The notes beneath the pieces are model-generated. The model saw only the letters and a list, made by a program, of their open reading frames with translations. It was not told the DNA's origin and did not search any database. A stretch of 64,000 bases of DNA from Opisthocomus hoazin. Lineage: Eukaryota; Chordata; Aves; Opisthocomiformes; Opisthocomidae. The stretch's first letter is position 1, and every line of letters starts with the position of its first letter. The translations under genes and the position numbers were made by a program. The stretch is taken from NCBI RefSeq assembly GCF_030867145.1, contig NC_134415.1:71143300-71207299 (forward strand), read 5' to 3'. This document shows positions 46,201 to 58,200 of the stretch, piece after piece.

Positions 46201-49200
46201 CCCTCTAATACTGTAAGCTATACCCATTGCAAGACTTCTCAGCAAAAGAATCAACCTCTCTGTTAGTGTCCAAAAGCACGGGTGCCTCTCTGCTCAGCTG
46301 AACCTGACACGAAGCTGCCCGAGGCTGAGTAATCTGTATATAAGGCAACTCGAGATGCCCATCTCCCCTGTTACGTGCTAAGGCAAGCGCCGCAAAGCAG
46401 CCCTAGAGTCACTGATTAACTCGGCTGCACCGTGCGGGTCATGGGGTGACGCACGCCGGGATACTCTCGACACCCGGGAAGACACGTAGGGAGAGAGAAG
46501 ACCTACAACAGCCACAAAAAGGCAGACGAGACTTGAGATTTATTGACAGCCTTTATAAAGAATATCAGCCTAACAGTCTTCTCTCTGTCTTAATAATGTT
46601 TCCAGGGGCTTCCATTAAAAAAAAGGGGGGGGGGGGGGGGGGCGGAAATTTAACCATTTTAAAAAGCAGGTACGCCTCCCTGCCAGCGCAGCTCTCCCGC
46701 AGCCTGCCAAGGCCAGGAAAGCAGTAGCAGCCTGGAGACAGAAGAGCAGCTCTGCTGGGAGCAGCAGGCTACAGGGCCCAGGCTGAAAATGAAGCCATTT
46801 TCGCAACTGATGATAGAAGCTATTTTAACAGCAAACACTAAGAAGCCATGGGAAAATGTCACTAAATGCACATCAGAGGAAGATTTCACTCACACAGTGA
46901 TTATAGGCATGCACACCAATTTCATCAGAATCTTAATCCAGGCTTGGTTTGGTGTTTTCAATTACTACAAAACATTAACATGCTGCACAAGCTGCTGTGA
47001 CTGCACTGGACGGAAAATGTTTTATTTATGCTGCTTTATAGCCAATGAGACGAGAGTGGTATTCTTGAAATTTTCATACGCAAATATAAATTGCATTCCA
47101 AACGTTTTTAAACTTCACAAATTATTTTGATACATTGTATCAAAAATACATTGCAAAGCTATCCCAATTGACCTACTGACCATGGCACTCTCAAGACGCG
47201 ACACTGACAATCACCCACTGCGCAACACTGGTGCCGGAGTATCACCAGAGGGTAGGAAGCGATGCATTTTGCTTTGGCAAGGCATCTGAGAGTTTGGAGA
47301 AGACACTGACTTGTTAGGCAAAGACATGTCTTGCATTAATACAAAGGAGTGGTTCTGACATTTAATTTTTGCCCCAAGTTCTACATGATCTTTTAGGCAC
47401 CTCTGTGTTGTTAAAACAGGCATACATGAACACCACCAAAATGACACAGTCTTCTACTACATTCACCACTAATTTTGATAAAGATCTTAACAGCAGTTGT
47501 GACAGCAAAGATCTGGCCTGTCAGCCAGCGTGGCCAAGTCCTGCTGCAACACCTCACTGCAGAAATTACTTTTTCCTCACTGTAAAAAACAAAGTATAAA
47601 TTAGTTGTCAATACTTGAGCTTATACATGGGTTAGGTCCCCTCACTATTCAGAAAATTTCTGTTCATAAAAAGACAAGTAGAGAAGCTGTTTTGCAAGTT
47701 TGTGGTAAGAAGCTTAACAGATTTACCTGTTGCACAGAGCAACAGAGATGACCTCAGTTCAGCTCACCAGCTTTACTCGACACTAGATACACTACCCCCA
47801 AAGCAGTAACTGACCTTGTGTTATATTACAGCATCACTCCAACTCCTTGAAGTATTTACTCACACTTCAACCTAGAATTTTCTGAACCCATTCTTTTGCA
47901 ATCCCCGAAGAGCCAAGGACCAGGTTCAGCAGATAGCAAGCAAACCAAAAGCTATCTTCAGATACACTCCCAATGGCCACATTCCAGCTGGATTAAACCT
48001 CTCCCCCTCCTCCCCTGGGTCAGCAGCTCCCACACTACTGATCCACTCAAAACACTCCATTTCTAAAATATAAGAAATAAACACTGAATTCAACACACAT
48101 GCTACAAATTTGAAACAAAATTTAAATATTCTGAATAATTATTAAAAAAAAAAATTGACTGCATCTTAAGGAGACACCTCTGAGATTGATCACCAGTTCA
48201 GATTCTCCCTTCCTGGAATGTAATTCACGAGAAATGTGATCACCGATTTCCCTGTTTTGGTTCATCAACAGACCAGAGAGTTGCTCTAGCTGCCTTCCAG
48301 CAAGAGAAGGACCAGGGATTTGATTCCTCACAGCCAGTGACAATTCTTGGGCAATTTATGTGGAAAATCACAGGCCTTCACTTTTTTTTTTTTTTGTGCT
48401 ACAGTACTATTTATGCATACATACACACCTACAGGCACGTAAAACATTTAAATGAAGTTTATTGCGAAGGAAATGTTTCTTTATGTGCCTGCAGGCACAA
48501 ACAGCCACACACATTCAGTTAGGAGTGTCTTCCTTTTCACATCATGCCCTGTGCTCACATGAAATACCTGTTTTTTAGAACTGGTATCTTAGTGGATTCC
48601 TTGCTTCCCTTGCCACTGCTCCCCTTTTCCCCTTTCCCTCACTTCCCAGACTGCAGCCGAAACCCAGATCATCCCCCAGTGCTTTTATCATATGTTAGCT
48701 GCACGTATATCCCTCTTCTCATCTTCCACGTGGCATCTGATCCCTTCTTCCCTCCCACCAGGAGCCATATTAGACCAGCAACAAATACTGCTTTATCTCT
48801 TTGGCATGCAATGAAATGAGGGCACCCTTCTCATCATCTCAGCATCCTTGCTGCATTTCGCACCTTGGACCATGTAGGGAAAGCCAGATTCAACCCTACA
48901 AAGCACTACATATCTGAAAAAAATGAGAGACAAACATGTTTTCCTGCTATGCACTGCAGCTTACCTTTCCCGAGGAACAGCAAACCAGTACTCTGGTTGC
49001 TTTATCTTTTTACTGTACTGTTGAGACATGGTGGTGCTCTGAGACACAAAGGACTTTCTCATGGGCTTGCCTACTTTAATGCACAGAAACATTGGAGGAG
49101 TCTTGCTCTTCTCCTCTTTTGAAGGAAGCATATCTGAATGAGAGACAAAAGAAATGGGCTGCTTACAGGAAAGTACAAATACTACAGCTGATGAAAACAT

Positions 49201-52200
49201 TGTCACAAAGATTAATAATCTTGTGCAAAGGAATACACAGAGGCACCATACACAGAATTAAACCTGACATGTCATTCTATAGCAAAACTGGTTTAATAAA
49301 TCCTTGTTTATCCTAAGCTGCAGCCATTTATTCCCATGTCTTCACAGCCTGCCTCCCCCGCAGCTGTACAGCTCTGTACAGAATAGCTCTGCAAAGCAAA
49401 TCGGTAAGATGCTTGGGCTGGGTGTGAACTGCAACATAAAGCAGGCAAGTAAAGTCAACAGCGTTTGACTGGGTCCAGGAAACCCATCCTGTCGAAGGGG
49501 AACGCTACACACACAGAGCCTGATCTGTTCCTCAACTCTGATGGCCAGACAGCCATACAAACACCTTTTGTGTGCGCAAGACAGGGTCAAGCGTAAGACC
49601 AGTTTAAGCTCTTTAAATTGCTAGTGCAACAAAAAAAACACTTATTAAACTATAGCCTCAATCACACTGAAGTTGCCTCACTCATTTTAGGAGTACGCAT
49701 ACAGCCATCGTTCCCCCCTCCCCCCCACAGTGAGAACAATCACCAAATACGACTAGCGAGATATAAAGAAAGGAAAAATAATTCTAAGAACAAGTGCTTT
49801 TAAAATAAAGACTTCCACTCTAATCATCCCCCACTACCTGATATGAATCAAGGGTATGTCCATTGGTTCATTGAAGTACCAAGAGAGGAGCATCAGTGCT
49901 CCAGGACGGACTAGTGCTTAGAGGCACCGGGCTGTAGCAGAAACAGAACTATGTGTACACGCTATCTAAACTGAGATTTCATTTTCTTCTATGCTTTCCA
50001 GTAACAGCCTGAATTTTATTTATGACAACCCAACGACCAATCAGGGCAAAATGGTCAGTCAGTAAGACTCTACATATATTCCTATTTATCACTTCTTTAA
50101 GGGTTTCCATAGCACAAAGGACACTAGACAGATGCAAATAGTGTCAACAACACTTTGGTATCCCCCTTTACGGCAATGCACTACTACTTTGGATACTATC
50201 AGAAATACACTGACAGACTTCACTGAAGCAACAAAAGTTACCAACATGGAGTGACAATTCCTAGGCCATGAAGTGTCCCTGTCAGTACTGCAACTGGATG
50301 GCATTTCACTGTCGTTCTTCAAGCCAGTAGACAGAGGTGAAGATTATATAAACAGTGATCACTGAACATGGAAAGAGCACACAAGCTACTCATCAAACTA
50401 GATGCTTAGGGAATTTGAAGATACTTTTTACTTCTAAATAGCAGATAATATAAAAATACAATATACAAGAGTAAAAAAAAAAAGACCGGGTATTACAGAA
50501 AGAGGAAATTTAGAGCAGAAGGCTATCCATTCAAAGGTTACCGTCATAATGCTGTCCAAGTCTCAGAGGAAACAAGGATAACCAGAGACCTACCTTCAAT
50601 TGGCACTTGAATTTTCTGCAGCAGCCACAGTCTGATTTCTGATTGATTGTCTAACTGTGTTTCTTGACAGGTCTTGTCTATAGCTGGTACTAATGAAGAG
50701 TCCACAGACTCTTTCAGATCCTTTTCCTCTGCTGCTGCTGAGCTGATCTCTAATGAAGGTGCTTTCCTTTCAACACAGCAGGAATCAAGCTCCATACTTT
50801 TAACTGTATGGACTTCATTAGCTTGGGACTTTGAACAGCTAAGTGTAAGGTCTATGCCAACTGCTTTATTGTTTTCACCTTTCTGGATTTCAGCCTTGGG
50901 TAAGTCTTCAGATGACTGAGACCCATTCCCATCTTTATTGAGGTAAAATTCAATAAGTTTATCTTTCTCTAGCTCTTTCTTAGTGTCCAATGCAGTCTCC
51001 ACCTTACCTGTCGGGGAACTGACACATTTGTTTACTTCTGGAATAACATCTTGCTTTTCACACAGCTCTAAGTCTAAGTCAGCTTTAGGTTCACAACTGT
51101 CCTTTTTTTCCAAGGAATCAACTGTCAAGTGCTCCTGGACTTCTGTAGTGGGTTTGGTTACCTGCTGCTTAGTTCTCCCCAACTCCCTGGGGTCAGCCAG
51201 CAAGCCTTCCATTACTGAGATTTTCCTGTCCAACCCTCTATCCATATGAGATGATGTCTTTTCCAGCTCAATGAAGTCATCCTCTCCTTCTCCCAAAAGG
51301 GATTTTTCTTTGGTTTTGATGTCTGAAGCGTTTTTTTCCCCAGAAGGCTCCTTGGCACATGGATCCACAGCAAACTTTTCAAAATGTTCAGTGGCAGTGA
51401 TGTTGTTGGGAAACTCCAGTGACTTTGACTTGATTGAGCCTGTACTCTGAGATGACTGAAGAACTTCAAAATCAGCAGACTTTTCCTTATCTGAAGGCTT
51501 AATCTGTTTGGCACCCAGAGCAATAGATGGATCCCCATTCTGCTGCCTCTTTTCCTTGCTAAGGGATTTGAATTTGCTGAAAGGATTGATATCTTTCTCA
51601 GAGGATAGGTCTTCCCATTCTCCTGGCCTGTACAGAGGACAAAGATCCTTTGGTATGTCACTGTCAGGGAAAATGATGGATGTACATAGGATGTTAAAAG
51701 CAAAATGGAAACAGAAAAAAAATGGAAAAGAAAAAAATAATATACCAACTTAACTTAAGCTCTGAAACTCAACGAAAAATTACTCTCTCCAAAACAAACA
51801 TACATCAGTGGAAATAAGTAACTTTAAAGAAAATGGAGAAAAATACGAAAAGGGTTATACCGAAATAAAATGAGTAAACCACTTGGCAGAATATGCCACA
51901 TGGGTGAAGAAATGGTACACACGTAATAACAATGTGCAAGTCATCAGAAGTTTAGTAACCAAAAAACCACAGGACATGTCTTTAGTTGCTGGAATTTCAT
52001 TCACACCACATAAATATTGTTACTTCCCACACCTGACAATGAGTCGACCTCTGCAACCATCTGTGCTTCCCTATTCAGTACAAATGTATTTCTGAGAAGA
52101 CAGCAAATACAGCGATAAGCTCTATTCTGTTTGAACATGTTTACTGCAAACCAGTAACAGGCAGAGTTGGGTTTTTTCCTTTTATTTTCCCCCATTACTC

Positions 52201-55200
52201 AGACATATTGTTTGAATGCAGACTTCCCCAAAGATTTCTTTTTAAAGCAGGACAATCACAAAACATTTCAAAACAGAAAATTCTTAAAACCTTAAGAGCA
52301 CACAACCTGAGCTCTTCATTACTGCTAAGAAGTCTGAGGTGAATGAGAAAACAAGATTCTCATCACTCAGAAGTTACTAAGAAGTCACTAGACACTCCAG
52401 TAATGAGCATAACACAAGCATCTGGAAAGTTTTTGTTGAAATGAGCAAATGGAGGGAAGTAGATGAATTTCACTGATCAAACAGGTATTGCCTGTAAGGG
52501 CAAAACCTTGCTTAGAACAAACACATAAGCAGTGCCTAGACTAAGCCCAAATGAAAGTAGTCCACTCCAGAAAGTCTATTATGCATTATAAACGCAAACT
52601 ATCAATGCATTTCTGGTTCTGAAGTGGAAGTATTCCACAGACTGGTATTTCTGTAAGTACTGAAGACGGCAGTTAAGGTGCTGTTATCTTCAAAAGTTTT
52701 AAATACCCCTCTTGGAACAGTCCTGGTAAGACAACAAATGGTCCAAATTTAACCCTCTTCACTTCCACTGAAATAACCCCAGAGACGGGTCAGTGCAAGA
52801 GTCCAACCATGGCATGCTACTAATGCTTTTAATTACTGGTTTTTACTGGTCTCCTTTGCACTTTGGTTCTCATATTCATGTCCCATTTCTCTTCACTGCC
52901 ACTGAAGTGTTCTAAAAAGAACATGGAAGAACAATACAAGTGAACCATTCCCTTGCTGGCACTTTCCTTCCCTGATTTGTTTTATTCTGCTGCATTAAAA
53001 ATCTTCCCCTCCATTGCCCCCTCACTCCTTTTCCATGATCCTTACTGAAGATCTGTAAACATATGCTCAGGGAAGAACACTTCTTACGATGGCAATGCGT
53101 CTTTAATCTTCATGTGAGAGATGTCGTTGTAGAGAGCTATTGAGACAACCTCCTCCATGGGGCAGATGAGACCATATTCTTCACAGCCATTCTCAATTAC
53201 CAGAGGATCAGACTTATGTGGGTCAAACATGATATTGTTCGGAGTTACTATCATGACTCCTCCAACTACGCCCTAAAATAGGACAAGGAAGAGTTAGCAC
53301 ATCACATGTAATTCACTTATTTGGTATTGGATTTTAGGCTACTATCCTAAGAAATAAAGAACTCTCTCTTGCCTCCTTGTACCCTGTCATGCAATGTTTG
53401 CTAACAAAACATTTTGGTTTCCAGTTGCATCAAGTCAGACATTGCACGGAGAGTAAAGCAAAAGATTGCTTCATGACACCTAAGTCCCTGGCTGATAAGG
53501 AAGGACATCTGAACTATTCAACTTTCAGCGCTGGCTGCTACAAGCTAAAACTGCAGATTGTTAATTAACCTCAGGCAATACAGTTTAGTGGACTCACAAA
53601 AAAAACACAAAAGTACCATTTCATTGCCGCCTTCATATAATACCTGAATTTATATGCAGCCAGCACCCCTGAAGGCAGTCTAACTCATGGAAATGTCAAG
53701 GTTACTATGCTAAGCTACATTACAGTTCCCCTCGATCTACTCTCCCAGAGTCAGACACAACAAGCTTCTATATATAGGGACCTGACATGAAACAGCTTCT
53801 CCCTGATCTAGAAGCAGCTTCTATCACTGATTCAAGCATATTTTGCACCACTGTAGGAGACATTTAATTCTTCAAAACGTGCTCCAGTCATGGAGTTGAT
53901 AAGAGGCTGCATTAGCCATTATTCAGCATCCAACCCATGGAAACTGACAATTTTTCAAGGTTTAAAAAGGAGATTTAGAATGTCTTGCTCCTGCACCCTC
54001 TCTTCCAGACAAGCTACAAAATTCACCAGACCAACTCAGAAACTGTGAGTAAATCATGACATTCGACAAACAGGAGCCACAGATCAACAGGAACGACCTA
54101 CACTGTAGATACTATTAATTATCCAAGGCCATCTGCAAGGCAAGCCAAGGCAGGCTAACAAATAGGCAGGTAAAGGAGCACAAACTTGGTTTGGTTTTTG
54201 GTTCTTTTTTGTTTTGTTTGTTTTTTTTTTTAAATCAGGAAGATGCCAAGCTGATGGCTTGTCACTGACAAGTGAGTACATGTGTGCCTGTCCCTTTGTA
54301 AAGCAGTCTGCATGTATTTCCCATTTGCTTCTCCTGTAGGACTTGCGTAGACTTGCCTGGTTTGTGTTTGGATGAAAGAATCAAAATCAAGTGCAGAGGC
54401 TTCTCCCACAGGGATATAACTCTAGTTAGCCAGAAGAGCAATACATCAGTAGGCTGTACTTCCTACCCAGCCACTGCAGGAAGCAAGGCAACATGGGAAT
54501 TTAGCTACACTAGCAAAGAAGCCATCCCACTTTTGACTGTTCTGACTGCAAATTACTTTTTCAGTCCTGCAGCCACAAAATTGGCAATCTGCAACCCCTG
54601 CACCCAGCAAGCATCACATAACAAAGCAACAGTCTTGCTCTAATTTACATGCGAGACATCAAGTAGTCCTCTATTACTTTCTACAGAATAGCAGACTGAA
54701 AAATTGCAGAGTGGCTAAATACAGTCTATATCCACTCGATGCGAAAAGAAGCCAAAAACTGTAGCTGTAAACACATCCATCTTAGAAAAGTCAGGACTAA
54801 GGGAAAAATATGCTTAAACTATAATGGTTAGCATCTTCAGTGTTACAAATTCCAGAGAACTTGAAAACCCAAACATGCAGACATCTAACTGAAACCAGAG
54901 TCAACAAGAGCAGGTACATCAAAGCAGACCGTTCAAGAAGACAGTGTCTTGCAACCTTGAGAAGGGGGTTAAAATACTGCCCCAGCTTTGTGCCTTCGCT
55001 TCTGAAACAGCTGCTGTAAAATTTAGGGTTGCTGTCCCAGTGGGAACATGTATGTTACAAGAACACTTACCAGAAAAAGAAATAAAATGTTGTATCATGG
55101 CATATTTATCTTTTTATTAGGGTTTGCACGACATTCATTAGCAAATGCAGAAGAAACATGTCTGGAAACACTGTTTTGGAAACAGTTACAATTTAGCTTG

Positions 55201-58200
55201 AAGTCATAAATGAAACAGATAGGTATGCACTCGTTTTATAAGGCTGTTGCACAATTTGATGGAACTGGACAACTAATCCTGACACGTCGCAACTCTAAAG
55301 TGCAGTTTTCTCTTTGTATTTAGCTATACGCTCTTAAACAGGTAATTCTGGTAAGACATGGTAAGGGAATGAAGATGGGTAGAAGAGCTATTCTTTCATA
55401 AATCAATTATCATAACAGATTAAACAATTGAAAGAACAGAATGATACAGCATATTACCATGGTACCAATAAACACAGCAGTGATAAAGCCACCAGAATAT
55501 TTACATTCTTTACAAATGTGGAGCATGTTTGACTCCCCCTGTATTTGTTTCTCACTTATCCAAGCAGATTTTGCTTTTAAAGAATGTCAAACAATGCCCA
55601 AAAGCCAGGTCCCACCTACCTTACCATCTGTGAAGTAACGACAATTCATTTTTAAAAATTTGACAACCACAGGCTCATCCTCTTCTGAAGCAGAGGACAG
55701 GACTCTCTCAACTGGTTTGAAGGCCTTTCTTGCCAAATCAGCATCCTTAAAAAAGAAAAAGTTCAGTGCTGGGCAACAGGACCAGAATCCTGTACTTTTA
55801 GATTTTGGACATTAAAAGGCCACATTCAGCCAACTATTTTCCTTTTGTTTAAGGAAGAAAAGTGATGGTCATGTATGTGTAATACCCTTCCTGCAGTATG
55901 CTGTATGGAAGAAAAACCTTGTAACATCACAAAAACAGACAAGGAATTAAAAAATGCCAAGGCAAGTCAGCTCACCGAATTTCAACAAGGTACTCTCATT
56001 AAGAGAGGGCCAGTCCTGCCACCTCATCTACGCTGAAGATTTGTGCACAGAGTGCACTGGTGTGATTGCCCACACAGGTGGCACAGAGGCATAAGACAAG
56101 GTTAAACACAGCTATTCACTCCAGCCTTCTCTCCGTTTCCCTTTTCATTAGTAATGGATTTGAAATGTCTAACTTTAACATCAGCAGGTGGACAGCTAAA
56201 CTCCCTAAAACTACCATCTAGAATCGCCACGGCTTATCACCCTTTTAATGAAAATGAAAGATCAGCTATGCCAAGGCCTTTCACAAAGATTAAATCCAGC
56301 AGTCTAGTCTATATAAGACAAGTCAATATATGGGTACCACCGTTATAAGCTTAACAGAAAGAAACTGACTGCTCAGACTAAACTAACAGCCTCTGTTCTC
56401 AAGGATCCCAATGAAGGATCAAGGCTCTGGAATGCAGAGCAGTGTAGAAATCTCCAGGGTGAAACACTAAATAATTCTTCATATTTAACCTTCTACTCTT
56501 TAAAAACTATACCATTTTGAATTGCTTTGACACACCCTGGGCCCAACTGAACTTGTATGGGGTTTCTACGCTTAGACAGAATTCCCTTAATTTGGAACAT
56601 TGTAAAGATACGGTAAATTTTGTAGTACAGCAAATTAAAATTAACTTTACTCAGTACATTACACACAAGGTCTGAACTGTAATCTCAAAAAACTGCTAGT
56701 TATACAACATTGAATCTCAGCTTCAGAATCAGAAATTATTTTGTGAGTTTAAGACCAGTGAATCAATGTTTGACTTACAGGGAGCTTATCATATTCAGCA
56801 TCTGATGATGAAGGAGAAACAGGGGCACCAGGACTGAAAGAAGACAGCCTTGCAGCACTTGTTTCTGGCACAAAGAGAATCTAAATACAAACACATATGT
56901 CCAAACAGTAAGACACAAGCTTTAAAAAGTTATTCGCTATAAATACTATGTTCTACTAGACAGACAACCCAATATTGATCACTCGTGATTGCAATGCACT
57001 CCTTAACAACTACTTAGTCCTTCATAGGTAGTGATGGCAGGGCACATGCAGATCTAATTAACTACAGGATCTAACTCTACATCTTGTTTTGCAGCACCAG
57101 CAAGAAAATAAAACATTTTCCACAGAATGAGAACCTCCTTTTTTTTCCCCAATTTACAATCCCAGGTTGTCTTGCAACTATCACAGCTTACAGAACAAGT
57201 AACTGTAAAATGACTATTAATAGTAATTAACTTGTAACAGCAAACTCTGATCCAAAGAGAAGGCCATTGCTGAAGATAGGGCATTTTTAGTGCTAGAAGT
57301 TTATAACACTTCAGTATAGGTTGTCTGTTTCCAGAAACATACTTGCATCTCCAAATATAAGAAAATATTCTTTCTCTGAACCAGAATTTTAGCATCATGT
57401 ACAACATTTAAAAGAAAAAAAAAAACAAAACCCTGCACTAATACAAGCGTATATAAAAATACAACGCTTTGTTTGAATTTCCACATTCCCTCACAGTGAA
57501 CATCTCAGATTTTTAGTATAGCAGTACTAAAACTGCAGTACAGCTTTGGACCTCCACCCCAAATGAAAACACAGAGTCATTTGTTGCAAGTGTCAGAGCA
57601 AAGAAAGGTACTTCCAAACTTGAAAAACTGATCATAGTTTAGTTTTAAACTGAAAATGTTCAGAAAAATAAAACCATTTTCCTTATGCCAGCTTTTGTCT
57701 GCTGGGTATTCTTAGGCAAGTCATGCCATCTCTTTGTGCCTCAGTTTCCCCATCTGCAAACCAGGACACTTCAATCTCTTCATGTCTGTGAAGCAAAAGT
57801 AGAGATCTGCTCTTCATGAACCAGTGGTTAGCCTTCACGTTCGCATTTCCATTACCTGACTTTCCCAAAAACAGCCTATCTCCCATCTTACAGGAGACTG
57901 ACTCATCCCCAACATAATGGCAAACAACAATTTCAATTACTGTATCTAACTCTGTAATTCTTTAATGCATTATATATAGCATTTATCTAGGCTTCCCAAG
58001 AATCCAACTCTTGCAACAGCTACATTACCCTCTTGAGCTTCAGAGTCATCTTTAAGCTTTAGTGACAGCAAATAAATAACAAAAGTCAGATACAGCAATT
58101 ACAGAGCTCCCCTGCAACTCCAAGTAACGATCTAGAGAGTTCCCCTTTGAGGGATTTAAATTACTGTCCATTATGCTTGTATCCAAGTACCTAAAAGATA

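Noticed and set aside
51212-51748. 178-codon minus-strand frame near NCOA7 large exon
   Set aside because: Wrong frame of the real exon 50594-51660. The true frame carries the conserved [13 protein letters not shown] and INPFSKFKS blocks and joins in phase on both sides.
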